A DNA stretch of 64,000 bases from Pseudoalteromonas galatheae (GCF_005886105.2 NZ_PNCO02000001.1:124001-188000), one strand, 5' to 3'. Positions 46,610 through 56,251 are shown, counted from the stretch's first letter. Numbers and translations: made by a program. The notes: generated by a model not told the origin, from the sequence alone.

Positions 46610-47350
46610 GTGAGTAACGAATTAATTTTTGGCTTTCATTCAATCGAAGCCATTTTGAATAACGCGCCGGAGCGCTTTTTAGAAATTTATGCACTAAAGG
46701 GACGTGAAGATAAGCGTTTGAATCAAGTCGTAAACGATGCCCGAAAGTTTGGTATTTCAGTGCAGTTTATGCAGCGTAAAGCGCTTGATAACAAAGCGAA
46801 TGGTGAGCAACATCAGGGCATTATTGCCAATGTTAAAGCGGCGCGCGCATACAATGAAAAAGATCTTGATGAGATCATTCAAAGAGAAACCACACCATTT
46901 TTCTTGGTACTTGATGGGGTAACGGATCCTCATAACTTAGGTGCATGTCTGCGCAGTGCTGATGCAGCAGGTGTACATGGTGTGATCGTACCAAAGGATA
47001 AGTCTGCAAAGCTGAATGGCACTGCAAGAAAAGTAGCGTGTGGCGCTGCAGAAACGGTTCCGCTTATCCAAGTAACCAACCTTGCTCGCACATTGCGTGA
47101 TATTAAAGAAGCCGGCGTGTGGGTTGTGGGTACGGCAGGTGAAACCGATACAGCTGTTTTTGATGCAAACCTGACTGGGCCTATGGCCATTGTAATGGGC
47201 GCTGAAGGTGATGGCATGCGCCGTTTAACTCGAGAGCATTGCGATGAACTGGTTAAGATCCCGATGGTAGGTAGCGTGTCTAGCTTAAATGTATCGGTTG
47301 CGACCGGTGTATGTCTATTTGAAGTGTTAAGACAGCGCTCAGCACTTTAA
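46610..47350 (+). CDS. rlmB: 23S rRNA (guanosine-2'-O-)-methyltransferase RlmB
   Basis: RlmB methylates G2251 in 23S rRNA with S-adenosylmethionine (E. coli numbering). The SPOUT-type domain is evident: [18 protein letters not shown] near 105-122, [12 protein letters not shown] near 196, and the knot-forming [10 protein letters not shown] near 227. The N-terminal 75 residues are the L30-like RNA-binding part. The start is GTG with a GGGAG site. The REP array follows. Confidence 0.98.
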   Translation: MSNELIFGFHSIEAILNNAPERFLEIYALKGREDKRLNQVVNDARKFGISVQFMQRKALDNKANGEQHQGIIANVKAARAYNEKDLDEIIQRETTPFFLVLDGVTDPHNLGACLRSADAAGVHGVIVPKDKSAKLNGTARKVACGAAETVPLIQVTNLARTLRDIKEAGVWVVGTAGETDTAVFDANLTGPMAIVMGAEGDGMRRLTREHCDELVKIPMVGSVSSLNVSVATGVCLFEVLRQRSAL

Positions 47351-47876
47351 TCACTTAATAAGCGCCGGCTTTCACGGCGCATCTTCAAAAGCTTTAAGAG
47401 ATCGCAAGGTAAACTTGCTCCTACTCAGCTCTACTTTTGGCAGGAGCCAATTTAATCGGCGAGCTTTCTTTGGTAGGAGTCGATTTACTCGGCGAGCTTT
47501 TAATAATCCGCAAGGTAAACTTGCTCCTACTCAGCTCTACGTTTGGTAGGAGCCGATTTATTCGGCGAGCTTTTAAGTCCGTAAGGTAAACTTGCTCTTA
47601 CTCAGGTCTACCTTTGGTAGGAGCTGATTTTCGCGGCGCATCTTCAGCAGCTTTAAGAGCTCGCAAGGTAAACTTGCTCCTACTCAGGTTTACCTTTGGT
47701 AGGAGTCGATTGTCTCGGCGAGCTTTTAAGTCCGCAAGGTAAACTTGCTCCTACTCAGGTCTACTTTTGGTAGGAGTCGATTGTCTCGGCGAGCTTTCTT
47801 TGGTAGGAGCCGATTTTCACGGCGAGCTTTTTAAACCCCGAAAGGTCGCCTTACCCCCACACAATTGTACAGGGCA
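47351..47876. repeat. Array of GTAG-type REP repeats
   Basis: Between rlmB and yjjG, two kinds of short palindromic unit alternate: plus-strand GTAGGAG-CCGATTTA-TTCGGCGA (about seven variants, starting near 47441, 47482, 47552, 47623, 47699, 47772 and 47800) and its companion read on the other strand, GTAGGAGCAAGTTTACCTTGC (about five, near 47411, 47512, 47586, 47666, 47740). Every unit has a GTAG head, a short stem and a TTTA-type loop, as in REP sequences. Confidence 0.8.
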
Positions 47877-48554
47877 TTACCCCATTAAAATCGCTTGCAA
47901 CTCTCTAAGAGACTCTACGGTATAGGTTGGCTTGATATGCTCGGGGCAGACTTTGCCATCATGCTTTAACCAACAGCTATCAATCCCAAAGCGGTTTGCG
48001 CCTAAAATGTCACTCGCTGGCGTGTCGCCAACCATTAATACTTTGGATTTATCGGGATTCCCCAACAGCGCTAACGTATGCGCAAAAATACTCGGATCTG
48101 GCTTGGCTTTACCCACCAACTCAGAGATCACCACTTCAGAAAAACGATCCACAAGGCCGGTATGTTCCAATCTTTTTTGCTGAAGCGCGGCAAATCCGTT
48201 GGTAATAATAGCCAAAGTACATTGGCCTTTCAGGCTGTCGAGTAATGCTTTTGCACCCGGTAGCGGTTGGCAAATTTCTGCCATCGCTGCCAAGAATCCC
48301 GCATTGAGCGATTCAGGCGCAACATTAAGTTTTTCAGCCCAGCGGCTAAAACGCGTTACCTGAAGTGTTTTTGCGTCAATTTCACCATTTTGATACTGCA
48401 CCCAAAGTGGCGCATTCAAGCTGTTATATTCTTCGTAGTCCTCGTCAGTGAACACAACGTCATATTGAGTAAACAGCGTTTGTAATCCAAGTTTGGCATT
48501 AAAGCTAAATAAGGTTTCATCCGCATCAAATAAAATATGTGTATAGTTCGGCAT
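47877..48554 (-). CDS. yjjG: HAD-family 5'-nucleotidase YjjG
   Basis: YjjG dephosphorylates nucleotides, including non-canonical pyrimidine nucleotides, in the cytoplasm. HAD motif I is F-D-A-D-E-T-L-F near 9-16; motif II is I-I-T-N-G near 114; motif III lysine is in K-A-K-P-D-P-S-I-F near 147; motif IV is V-M-V-G-D-T-P-A-S-D near 170. The 225-residue length matches. The start overlaps the yjjX stop in TAATG, and both work on house-cleaning of nucleotides. Confidence 0.94.
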   Translation of the reverse strand: MPNYTHILFDADETLFSFNAKLGLQTLFTQYDVVFTDEDYEEYNSLNAPLWVQYQNGEIDAKTLQVTRFSRWAEKLNVAPESLNAGFLAAMAEICQPLPGAKALLDSLKGQCTLAIITNGFAALQQKRLEHTGLVDRFSEVVISELVGKAKPDPSIFAHTLALLGNPDKSKVLMVGDTPASDILGANRFGIDSCWLKHDGKVCPEHIKPTYTVESLRELQAILMG

Positions 48555-49087
48555 TATAAATACATCTCTGGGTGATTAAAGGGTGCCATCGCGAGTAATA
48601 AGGCTTGCGTGTAGCTACTTTCTCTGGTGGCAAGATGGTTGGTTAATAAACCGATCGCACCGCCTTGCTGCTTGATATTGGTGGTGTTGAACAGGTCGTC
48701 CATTACATGTCCTAGCTCTTCACCTTGTTCAAGACGTGTGTACACCGACGCCGGAAGAGGCAAATTACAACTACGGCCGACACTTGTACGACGGTTATCC
48801 GCAATGACGACATAAGCAAAAGTAGCTGCACCGTATTCAAATTTGGCAGCGCCTCCTTCCATGGCACAATAAAAATCGGCTTGATGATGTTGCTGTAAGT
48901 AAGTAACACGATTCTCTGCGCCTTCGCGGGTGGCTTGTTCACCTAAAGGCTGATCCGCAACGAGACTCGGCGCTGAGATACCCTGACAGTCAATTTTTGC
49001 ATTGGGAAAGTATTGCGCAAAGATGGTTTTTGCAGCATTGATTTTTACTGGGTTTTTAGACCCCACTAAAATGGTAAGCACGTCCAT
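48554..49087 (-). CDS. yjjX: Inosine/xanthosine triphosphatase YjjX
   Basis: YjjX hydrolyses ITP and XTP to the monophosphates, preventing their incorporation into nucleic acid. The N-terminal V-G-S-K-N-P-V-K-I-N-A-A, A-T-R-E-G-A-E-N-R near 53, Y-C-A-M-E-G-G near 73, and G-A-I-G-L-L-T near 142 are family motifs. Length 177 is typical. It precedes yjjG with one-base overlap, suggesting translational coupling. Confidence 0.93.
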   Translation of the reverse strand: MDVLTILVGSKNPVKINAAKTIFAQYFPNAKIDCQGISAPSLVADQPLGEQATREGAENRVTYLQQHHQADFYCAMEGGAAKFEYGAATFAYVVIADNRRTSVGRSCNLPLPASVYTRLEQGEELGHVMDDLFNTTNIKQQGGAIGLLTNHLATRESSYTQALLLAMAPFNHPEMYL

Positions 49088-49184
49088 ATAACAACTACTC
49101 GTGATGCCCTAAAAGGCGTCAGTGTAAAGTGTGATATGGAGCGATGCAAGGAAGCTATTATTCCTTATCAAAACATAAGGCGTG

Positions 49185-50084
49185 TTAAATTGGTAAATCG
49201 ACTGGCGCCATATTCTCAAGGGCGCGTTTCTTTACTAATAATTCTTTGATAAGTGGAGTCAGCACCAACTCCATTGCCAATCCCATTTTTCCACCCGGCA
49301 CAACTAACGTGTTTACACGAGACATAAAGCTGCCTTCGATCATTTGTAAGTAGTAAGGGAAATTAACATCTTCGATGCCACGAAAGCGAATAACCACAAA
49401 GCTTTCGTCTAATGATGGTATGTCTTTAGCACTGAATGGGTTAGAAGTATCTACGGTGGGCACGCGTTGAAAGTTAATGTGCGTGCGAGAAAACTGCGGG
49501 GTGATGTGATTAATGTAGTCATCCATTGAGCGCACAATTGACGTCATGACCGCTTCTTTGGAGTGGCCGCGCTCATTGGTATCGCGAATGAGCTTTTGGA
49601 TCCATTCAAGGTTGATGATAGGCACCATGCCAATCAATAAATCAACATTGCTGGCCACATCATATTCGGGGGTCACGACACCGCCGTGCAGCCCCTCATA
49701 AAACAGCATATCGGTGTTTTGTTCTAGCTCTTGATAAGGAGTAAAAGTGCCCGGTAGCTGATTAAATGGTACGGCATCGTCAAACGTATGAAGGTAGCGA
49801 CGGACTTTGCCATTGCCGGTTTCGCCATAGCTTTTGAACAGACTTTCTAATGCGCCGAAGTCATTGGCTTCTTCACCAAAGTAGCTAATGTGCTTACCTT
49901 CTTGCAGCGCTTCGCGACGCAATTTATCCATTTCAGGGCGAGTGTAGCGATGAAAGCTATCGCCTTCGACATAGGCGGCTTTGGTATTAAGACTGCGGAA
50001 TATGTGTTTTATCGCGCTTGTCGTTGTTGTAGTGCCGGCGCCTGAACTACCAGTAATGGCGATAATAGGGTGTTTGTCTGACAT
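49185..50084 (-). CDS. prkB: Phosphoribulokinase-like protein PrkB
   Basis: A 299-residue P-loop kinase of the phosphoribulokinase/uridine kinase class found in non-autotrophic gammaproteobacteria. The P-loop G-S-S-G-A-G-T-T-T-T is near 12-21 and E-G-D-S-F-H-R-Y near 40. There is no Rubisco gene here, and the true substrate of PrkB in such bacteria is unproven. It is preceded by a non-coding gap and reads away from the beta-propeller gene. Confidence 0.9.
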   Translation of the reverse strand: MSDKHPIIAITGSSGAGTTTTTSAIKHIFRSLNTKAAYVEGDSFHRYTRPEMDKLRREALQEGKHISYFGEEANDFGALESLFKSYGETGNGKVRRYLHTFDDAVPFNQLPGTFTPYQELEQNTDMLFYEGLHGGVVTPEYDVASNVDLLIGMVPIINLEWIQKLIRDTNERGHSKEAVMTSIVRSMDDYINHITPQFSRTHINFQRVPTVDTSNPFSAKDIPSLDESFVVIRFRGIEDVNFPYYLQMIEGSFMSRVNTLVVPGGKMGLAMELVLTPLIKELLVKKRALENMAPVDLPI

Positions 50085-50219
50085 AAATCTGCCTTAGCTT
50101 TCATCATCCGTTAATTCGATGTTACGCGAAGCAAAGTTTTTGGCAAGCTTTGCTTGAGGGCGAGTGTTGGGTATCATAGCGGGGTGATATAACTACAATG
50201 AAAAATCAAAGGAACGTCC

Positions 50220-51104
50220 ATGCCCATTTCAATGCGTGTGAAGCTCGCAGTTTGTCTATTCGCTTTCGCGTCCTGTTTACCGGCTTATTCAGCCATGCCC
50301 AAAAGCCAAATTTGGCTAGCTGAATTAGGTGAACATTTTAGTGCTAAACCAATTACCGAAAACACCGCGTATTTTAATCAGCCGCTAGTGACTGATTCTG
50401 GGGTTTACTACACCGCGGAAGTTAGCGCTGATGGCAATAGTCAAACGGATCTGTTTTTCTACGATTTTCAAAGCCAAAACACAACCAACCTCACGCAATC
50501 CCCTGTCTCCGAATATTCGCCCACATTACACCCGAATGGGGAAGGGTTAACGACGATTGTGGTTGAGGGATCCGGTAAGCAAAAACTGTGGTTTTATCCG
50601 TTTGATCAGGCTACAAAACCAAGTCGTGTTTTTGAGCACATTGAACCTGTTGGATATCATGCTTGGGGGAGCAACCAAGATCTGATTATGTTTATTTTAG
50701 GTGCGACTGAAAGTGCTCCGCATACCTTACAATACACAGATATTAACGGTCATTTACCACAAATACTTGCCGAAGATATTGGACGAACTTTGTCTTACAA
50801 CCGTGCGCGTGACGTATTTGCTTTTACTTATCAAGTCAATGGCTTGATGTGGTTCGCAACCTACCACAGAGAGAGCGATCATATTCAGCGATTTTTTGCT
50901 CTTCCCAGTCAAGTGCAAGATTATACCTGGTTGGATGATAATAAAGTGGCGTATGCACTAGATAATAAAATTTATTACCGAGATTTAAATGCGCCTAAAA
51001 AAGTCCACTTATTAAGAAACTTAAGAAGTTACTGTCAGACTTCAATTTCTCGCTTGAGCTTTTTTGATAACAAGCTGGCATTTGTATGCCACAGCGAAGA
51101 CTGA
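50220..51104 (+). CDS. Exported beta-propeller (TolB-like) protein
   Basis: A 294-residue protein with a signal peptide (about 1-25, M-R-V-K-L-A-V-C-L-F-A-F-A ending AYSA). It contains PD40/WD40-like blades, for example A-D-G-N-S-Q-T-D-L-F-F-Y-D and L-H-P-N-G-E-G. This is about half a TolB, so it is not the Tol-Pal protein itself. It probably acts in the periplasm. Function unknown. galE follows 60 bases later on the same strand. Confidence 0.75.
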   Translation: MPISMRVKLAVCLFAFASCLPAYSAMPKSQIWLAELGEHFSAKPITENTAYFNQPLVTDSGVYYTAEVSADGNSQTDLFFYDFQSQNTTNLTQSPVSEYSPTLHPNGEGLTTIVVEGSGKQKLWFYPFDQATKPSRVFEHIEPVGYHAWGSNQDLIMFILGATESAPHTLQYTDINGHLPQILAEDIGRTLSYNRARDVFAFTYQVNGLMWFATYHRESDHIQRFFALPSQVQDYTWLDDNKVAYALDNKIYYRDLNAPKKVHLLRNLRSYCQTSISRLSFFDNKLAFVCHSED

Positions 51105-51164
51105 TAGCGATACATTAAATTGCATGTTAAACGCAATACATAGATAACAACCGTAGGAATAGAT

Positions 51165-52178
51165 ATGACGATTCTCGTAACAGGTGGCGCAGGCTATATT
51201 GGCTCTCACACTGTATTAGAGCTGCTACAGCAAGGCAAAAAGGTAGTGGTCGTAGATAATCTAAGCAATTCTCAGCAGACTTCATTAAATAGAGTCGCTG
51301 AGATAGTAGGAAAGGAAGCTGCATTCCATCAAGGTGATATTCTTGATAAGGCATTTCTTGATAGTGTATTTGCGCAATATGATATTGATGAAGTGATCCA
51401 CTTTGCAGGTTTAAAAGCCGTAGGAGAGTCGGTTCAAAAGCCAATCGAGTATTATCAAAACAACGTCCAAGGTACGTTGACGCTGCTTGATGCAATGCGT
51501 GATGCTAATGTCTTTAAGCTTGTTTTTAGTTCGTCAGCGACGGTCTATGGAGATCCTGCCAGTCTTCCTATTCGTGAAGATTTCCCTGTTGGTGGCACAA
51601 CCAATCCTTATGGTACGTCAAAGTTGATGGTTGAAATGGTATTACAGGATGTCGCTAAATCAGACCCGCGTTGGGCCTTTGCTATTTTGCGTTACTTTAA
51701 TCCGGTTGGTGCACACGAGTCGGGGCTAATTGGTGAAGACCCAAATGGTATTCCCAATAACTTATTGCCCTATATCTCACAGGTTGCTGTTGGTAAACTG
51801 GCGAGTCTAGGCGTCTTTGGTAACGACTATGACACCAAAGACGGCACAGGCGTGAGAGATTACATTCACGTGGTTGACCTTGCTATTGGCCATTTAAAAG
51901 CACTTGAGAAAATCGCAGTAGCAGCAGGCACACATATCTATAACTTAGGTACCGGCAATGGTTACTCTGTACTAGAGATGGTTACCGCGTTTGAAAAGGC
52001 AGCGGGCAAAGCTATACCATACGATATTAAGCCGCGTCGCGATGGCGACATTGCCGCCTGTTACGCTGCGCCTGAAAAAGCCAAATCCGAATTAGGCTGG
52101 CATGCAGAGCGTGGACTGGATGCCATGATGCAAGATACATGGCGCTGGCAAAGCAATAATCCAAACGGTTATAAATAA
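51165..52178 (+). CDS. galE: UDP-glucose 4-epimerase
   Basis: GalE interconverts UDP-glucose and UDP-galactose with bound NAD. The Rossmann motif G-G-A-G-Y-I-G-S-H is at 7-15, S-S-A-T-V-Y-G near 125, and Y-G-T-S-K near 149 carries the catalytic Tyr-x3-Lys. The 337-residue length is typical. It likely serves cell-surface sugar synthesis, although no polysaccharide genes are close. A loose hairpin follows (CGCCTTTGCC / GGTAAAGGCG near 52200). Confidence 0.96.
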   Translation: MTILVTGGAGYIGSHTVLELLQQGKKVVVVDNLSNSQQTSLNRVAEIVGKEAAFHQGDILDKAFLDSVFAQYDIDEVIHFAGLKAVGESVQKPIEYYQNNVQGTLTLLDAMRDANVFKLVFSSSATVYGDPASLPIREDFPVGGTTNPYGTSKLMVEMVLQDVAKSDPRWAFAILRYFNPVGAHESGLIGEDPNGIPNNLLPYISQVAVGKLASLGVFGNDYDTKDGTGVRDYIHVVDLAIGHLKALEKIAVAAGTHIYNLGTGNGYSVLEMVTAFEKAAGKAIPYDIKPRRDGDIAACYAAPEKAKSELGWHAERGLDAMMQDTWRWQSNNPNGYK

Positions 52179-52338
52179 CCAGAGCCTCTGTTGCTTCTCT
52201 TCGCCTTTGCCATTTAGGGTAAAGGCGAGGCTTCATTGAACATCATTACTACATCAATCTTAGTTTCATAAAATTGTCATGCCGTTGTCACCTAAACTCG
52301 GTTAAATATTCTGGTATAGACCAGATTGAAGGCAAGTT

Positions 52339-53445
52339 ATGAACAACGATTATTTACTCCTGACGCCAGGCCCACTTAGTACCTCTCACACCGTGAAAGA
52401 AGCCATGTTGAAAGACTGGTGTACTTGGGATGATGAATATAACCAAGGTGTGGTGCAAGTTATTCGCGAGCAGCTTTGTGAAATAGCGGTTGCAGATCCG
52501 CAGTATCGCAGTGACTACAGCGCAACCTTAATGCAGGGCAGTGGTACAGCAAGTGTAGAGGCGGCTATTGGGACTTTTATTCCTAAGTCTGGCACTTTAC
52601 TGGTTATCAATAATGGTGCTTATGGTGCGCGTATTATTGAGATAGCCAATTATCTAAATATTAATGTAATAGCGCTCAACTTTGTTGAAACCGAATTGCC
52701 ACAACTAGAGCAGATCTCACAAGCGCTTGAGCAACACCCTGAGATCACCCACGTAGCAATGGTACACTGCGAAACTACAACGGGGATGCTGAACCCGGCT
52801 AAGCGCGTAGCTGAGCTTGCGAAACATCACAATAAAGTAATGATCCTTGATGCCATGAGCAGTTTTGGCGGCATTGAGATGGATATGCACGAGTGGCAAA
52901 TTGATATCCTCATTAGCTCAGCAAATAAGTGTATTCAAGGTGTTCCAGGTTTTGGCTTTGTGATCGCAAAAACGGCGCTGCTGGTTGCCTCTGAAGGACA
53001 AGCACGTTCACTCTCGCTGGATCTTCACGCCCAGTGGAAAACCATGGAAAATCATCATGGTAAATGGCGTTTTACCTCGCCAACACATGTTGTCAGGGCT
53101 TTTGCCAAAGCACTAGAAGAATTGGCGCAAGAGGGAGGCGTTTCTGCGCGATTTAAGCGTTACAGCGAAAATCAAAAACAACTCGTTAGCGGCATGAAAG
53201 CTCTTGGTTTTGAAGCCTTGTTACCAAAAGCCATGCACTCACCTATTATCACTTCTTTTTATTCACCAAGTGACGAAAGCTATGAGTTTAAGCGCTTTTA
53301 TGAAGCATTGAAGCAAAAAGGATATGTGATTTACCCCGGCAAAGTATCAAACGCAGATTGCTTTAGGATCGGTAATATTGGCGAAGTGTATGCCGCAGAT
53401 ATTAGCGGACTACTCGAAGCTATCGCACAAGCAAAATACTGGTAA
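52339..53445 (+). CDS. phnW: 2-aminoethylphosphonate--pyruvate transaminase
   Basis: PhnW transfers the amino group of 2-aminoethylphosphonate to pyruvate, giving phosphonoacetaldehyde and alanine. It is a class V PLP enzyme of 368 residues. Family motifs are [10 protein letters not shown] at 6-15, [12 protein letters not shown] near 64, and the PLP lysine in [15 protein letters not shown]. It stands alone on the plus strand, while phnX and the rest of the pathway are on the minus strand beyond the integrase island. The last 17 bases of the gene are copied in the tandem array just downstream. Confidence 0.95.
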   Translation: MNNDYLLLTPGPLSTSHTVKEAMLKDWCTWDDEYNQGVVQVIREQLCEIAVADPQYRSDYSATLMQGSGTASVEAAIGTFIPKSGTLLVINNGAYGARIIEIANYLNINVIALNFVETELPQLEQISQALEQHPEITHVAMVHCETTTGMLNPAKRVAELAKHHNKVMILDAMSSFGGIEMDMHEWQIDILISSANKCIQGVPGFGFVIAKTALLVASEGQARSLSLDLHAQWKTMENHHGKWRFTSPTHVVRAFAKALEELAQEGGVSARFKRYSENQKQLVSGMKALGFEALLPKAMHSPIITSFYSPSDESYEFKRFYEALKQKGYVIYPGKVSNADCFRIGNIGEVYAADISGLLEAIAQAKYW

Positions 53446-53733
53446 ACCGTCAGAGTAGGAGCCGCTTTACGCGGCGATGGGTATTGCTGAAGCAAAGTAT
53501 TGATAAACCGTTAGAGTGGGAGGCGCTTTACGCGGCGATTGCTATTACTGAAGCAATATACTGGTAAACCGTTAGGGTAGGAGACGCTTTACGCGGCGAT
53601 TGCTATTACTGAAGTAAAATACTGGTAAACCGTTAGGGTGGGAGGCGCTTTACCCGGCGATTGCTATTACTGAAGCAAAATACTGGTAAGCCGTTAGGGT
53701 AGGAGACGCTTTACGCGGCGATGGGTTAAGGGG
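53429..53733 (+). repeat. Five tandem 61-base repeats carrying the phnW end and a REP
   Basis: Units start at about 53429, 53490, 53551, 53612 and 53673, exactly 61 bases apart. Each contains a copy of the phnW terminus (AAGCAAAATACTGGTAA, with stop) followed by CCGT and a GTAGGAG-CGCTTTACGCG type REP hairpin. The first unit is the real phnW end. Confidence 0.9.
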
Positions 53734-53986
53734 GTTACACCCCTTTAGCTAAATAAATGAGTAGCGAACCTTCAATTGTGTTAAGGATAGCCTAATCTGG
53801 GCTGCCACTTTCCCATAAAATGATTCTGCACTCATTAAAGCTGGAGGCTAACTAAGAAAAATCACGTTTTACCAAATCACAGATCATCACTGTGCTAACA
53901 AAAGCTGGAAAGTTTCCTGTTTGCGTAGTAAATACTGCATAAGCAATGGTACGTATTCCAACGCTGGGTTGTAGAATCTGTAACTC
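53734..53986. other. Spacer, no gene supported
   Basis: About 250 bases after the tandem array and before the first small island gene. I see no motif. Confidence 0.35.
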
Positions 53987-54145
53987 TTATATTAACGTTA
54001 CATAGTGTTCGTTAAATTCATCAATAGATACAAAATACTCTTCTTCTGTATCATCCCGCTTCACTTTAACTTGTAAGCTGTTAACTTGTACTATTGTTAC
54101 AGCAAAGCCGCCTTGTGCATGGCTATAGACGCTCCCAATTTCCAT
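53987..54145 (-). CDS. Small hypothetical protein, 52 aa
   Basis: The reading frame starts M-E-I-G-S-V-Y-S-H-A-Q-G-G-F-A and ends H-Y-V-T-L-I-stop. GAGGG lies seven bases before the ATG, which strongly supports translation. The pattern of alternating polar and apolar residues suggests a small beta fold; there is no hydrophobic signal. It is the last gene of a five-gene reverse-strand row that starts with the integrase, 34 bases after the 106-residue gene. Function unknown. Confidence 0.65.
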   Translation of the reverse strand: MEIGSVYSHAQGGFAVTIVQVNSLQVKVKRDDTEEEYFVSIDEFNEHYVTLI

Positions 54146-54179
54146 TTTTAATCCCTCGCTGTTAATCCAATATTGTTTT

Positions 54180-54500
54180 TTAAAGACCAGGTTTATCTAA
54201 AATGATTCTGTTTTCTGATATTCGCTCAATGACAATTGAACCATTATCGTAAATATATGCTCTGTAATCATTAAGCTTTACATGAGTTGGGTTTTTGTCT
54301 TCATCCTGCCAAATGTCGATTCCAAGCGAAAAAAAACGCATTCTATCTGGGTGGTTTTGTGGCAATGATGTAAACGTATTTTCTACATCTTCTAATATAT
54401 CTTTGACCAGCTTATGAGCTGAGTTTCTGTCATGTGCGGGTGGAGCGGCATTCACTCTACTTAAAATTTCTTTCACCCGTTCGTGCTTTGGAGTTTTCAT
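54180..54500 (-). CDS. Hypothetical protein, 106 aa, in the integrase island
   Basis: A soluble, charged protein, starting M-K-T-P-K-H-E-R-V-K-E-I-L-S-R. The first half looks helical and the C-terminal half beta-rich (I-Y-D-N-G-S-I-V-I-E-R). No family is recognised. It is 12 bases after the membrane-protein gene on the same strand and is likely part of the same transcript. The island position suggests an accessory function such as defence or addiction, but nothing in the sequence shows this. Confidence 0.65.
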   Translation of the reverse strand: MKTPKHERVKEILSRVNAAPPAHDRNSAHKLVKDILEDVENTFTSLPQNHPDRMRFFSLGIDIWQDEDKNPTHVKLNDYRAYIYDNGSIVIERISENRIILDKPGL

Positions 54501-54512
54501 TGTTTTCCAATA

Positions 54513-55139
54513 CTAACTTTTCTTAGCTGAGTTAATGTAAATAGGGTAAAGCTTATTCTTATATAACTCAAAAGCTTTACTATTCTTAATACCCTCTCGC
54601 TGTTTTGTGCTACTAAATTTATTTAACACCATAGATGGATCTGGAAGTGGATCATTAGTTGTATACATTGCTTGACTCTGCATGTTCAGAGTTGTTCCAG
54701 TCAAATAATCTCTTAAAGCTCTTTCTATTTTTTGGTGGGAGATTGGCTTATCTGCTTGAGTATTGAGCGACGATGTTATTTCATAAATTTTAACGAAGTT
54801 AAGGCCAGTATCATAAGCAAGGTCTTGCGGTGAGTCTGCCATTGTCGGAAGTGGTATTATGAGTGAGTCGACCAATGCGTCAGCAATTTCTTTCAATCTT
54901 GCTATATTCCTCTCCGCTTTTTCGTTTTCTTTTGATAGCTTTACTTCATTTCCCCCAATAGAAAAAGACTCGATTTGGTCTACTAGCTTTATCAAAAGAG
55001 TGACCACCAAACCAAGAGTGACAAATGCAATGAACTCAGAGCCGCTAAATAAGCCTTCACGCAAAAAATAATAGCCTAGTAGTATAAAGATTATAAAAGT
55101 AAACACAGAGAGTAGGTTTTTCATAATTGTGCCGGTCAC
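54513..55139 (-). CDS. Hypothetical membrane protein, 208 aa, in the integrase island
   Basis: Two hydrophobic segments (about 7-25 and 33-51) are followed by a long cytoplasmic, partly coiled-coil region (K-L-S-K-E-N-E-K-A-E-R-N-I-A-R-L-K near 66-83). No family is recognised. The GTG start at 55139 overlaps the stop of the upstream DUF1737-like gene in GTGA; an ATG five codons later is also possible. A two-TM, coiled-coil layout is found in several membrane-associated accessory proteins of islands, without implying a function. Confidence 0.65.
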   Translation of the reverse strand: MTGTIMKNLLSVFTFIIFILLGYYFLREGLFSGSEFIAFVTLGLVVTLLIKLVDQIESFSIGGNEVKLSKENEKAERNIARLKEIADALVDSLIIPLPTMADSPQDLAYDTGLNFVKIYEITSSLNTQADKPISHQKIERALRDYLTGTTLNMQSQAMYTTNDPLPDPSMVLNKFSSTKQREGIKNSKAFELYKNKLYPIYINSAKKS

Positions 55140-55330
55140 TTGGAGCTCTCCATAATCATTGCTTGAGCGTGGATCGTTTTACTGTCTTCAATGAAATGAT
55201 ATGGAGCCCCATAAAGCTTCCACCCATCTACTTGTGACCTGTTTACGCGATTTTCTAACGTTCTAGACTCTAGAGCTTCATTTCCCTCCAAAGAAAGTAG
55301 GTTGTTAGCTGTGACAATCTTGTATTTCAT
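55136..55330 (-). CDS. DUF1737-like small protein, 64 aa
   Basis: The start M-K-Y-K-I-V-T-A-N-N-L, central L-E-N-R-V-N-R-S-Q-V-D-G-W-K-L-Y-G-A and late Q-A-M-I match my memory of the DUF1737 family (short proteins with a G-W-x-P-x-G turn). The ATG at 55330 overlaps the integrase stop in ATGA, so the longer frame at 55339 is less likely. Translation would be coupled to the integrase. Biological role unknown. Confidence 0.7.
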   Translation of the reverse strand: MKYKIVTANNLLSLEGNEALESRTLENRVNRSQVDGWKLYGAPYHFIEDSKTIHAQAMIMESSK

Positions 55331-56109
55331 TTTTTGCAAATTCCTAATTGTGGTATTGTTTTATATAAATCGTTTAGCGCATCAGTTAATTTTTGTGGAT
55401 CAGGTATTATGTATGTGTCGGTCATGCCATCACTTACGTGGCCTATTGCCATTTGTATAACGTCATACGGCACGCCTGCGTCAGACAGTAAGCTGGCTGT
55501 GCTTTTTCTCCCTGAGTGGCTTGAGCCTTGTTTGAAGCCGCAGCTCTTAAACAGGTTTCTAACGTAATTCTCCATACTGCTACAGACTAGCGTTTCTTTT
55601 TGCCCGTCTTTGGTTTGATACCTTTTTACGTTAAACGACAGAGTTACCCAGCGCTTCCCGCTTCTAGCTAAAAATAAAGGGCTGTCGCCATTTAAACCAC
55701 CATAACTACCATCACTTGATAACATGGCTTTATCCGCTATGCGCTTGTCGCGCCACGACCAAATTGCCTTACGTTGCTGTTTTAATACTAAAGCGCAATC
55801 ACGACTTTGACCTGTTTTGGTGTACTTAGCTTTCATTCTGAAAATTGATTTAAGCTCCCCTGAATGAGTAAATACATCTTTAACTTTAAGATGGCAAGTC
55901 TCACCAATGCGCGTTAGCGAGCCGAACAAAAACCAAATTAATGCAACGTTTCTCTCAGCTGTCTCACCTCGATTCGCATTAGCCAAGATGTGTTTTAGCT
56001 GCGCTTTACTCTCTATTTTACCCGCACCTTTTTTGCTTGCTTCTAATCGCTTCACAGCATCAGAAACTGGCCTTTTTCGCATTGGCTTATGACCTTTTGT
56101 AAATGGCAT
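55327..56109 (-). CDS. Tyrosine recombinase/integrase, 260 aa
   Basis: A phage-integrase-family site-specific recombinase. The catalytic residues are visible: Arg in L-T-R-I-G-E-T-C near 65, Lys in Y-T-K-T-G-Q-S near 98, H-S-G-R in S-S-H-S-G-R-K-S-T-A near 197, and H-V-S-D-G-M-T-D-T-Y near 219-228 with the nucleophile Tyr. The N-terminal part is short (about 40 residues), so the core-binding domain is reduced. The ATG at 56109 is preferred; the frame also reaches a TTG at 56130. Unusually, it is the first gene of a tightly overlapping operon rather than standing alone at one end. Confidence 0.9.
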   Translation of the reverse strand: MPFTKGHKPMRKRPVSDAVKRLEASKKGAGKIESKAQLKHILANANRGETAERNVALIWFLFGSLTRIGETCHLKVKDVFTHSGELKSIFRMKAKYTKTGQSRDCALVLKQQRKAIWSWRDKRIADKAMLSSDGSYGGLNGDSPLFLARSGKRWVTLSFNVKRYQTKDGQKETLVCSSMENYVRNLFKSCGFKQGSSHSGRKSTASLLSDAGVPYDVIQMAIGHVSDGMTDTYIIPDPQKLTDALNDLYKTIPQLGICKK

Positions 56110-56130
56110 ATAACACCCGAACAGCGCCAA

Positions 56131-56250
56131 ATTCCAATATAGATGATATTTTAGTCTATAAAATTCAAATGCGCCGTGTTTTGGGGTGATATTGGAATAG
56201 TCATTTGGAGTGCAAAGGCTTAATCAGCCTTTGCAATTTGATAGACTAAA
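56131..56250. promoter_or_regulatory. Two nested inverted repeats and a hairpin upstream of the integrase
   Basis: ATTCCAATAT (56131-56140) is inverted exactly at 56189-56198, and TTTAGTCTAT (56150-56159) is inverted exactly at 56241-56250. A perfect ten-base hairpin TGCAAAGGCT / AGCCTTTGCA lies at 56211-56235. Paired short inverted sites beside an integrase may be recombinase binding sites or an attachment site. Confidence 0.5.
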
Positions 56251-56251
56251 T

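Noticed and set aside
47351..47876. CRISPR array
   Set aside because: The repeats are variable palindromes in both orientations without equal-length unique spacers, and no cas gene is present.
49185..50084. Calvin-cycle phosphoribulokinase
   Set aside because: The organism appears heterotrophic and this PrkB type is common in gammaproteobacteria without Rubisco.
50220..51104. TolB of the Tol-Pal system
   Set aside because: Too short, no neighbouring tol or pal genes and no N-terminal TolB domain.
53429..53733. CRISPR array or minisatellite protein gene
   Set aside because: Unit is a full 61-base copy including spacer, with no unique spacers, and each unit carries a stop codon.
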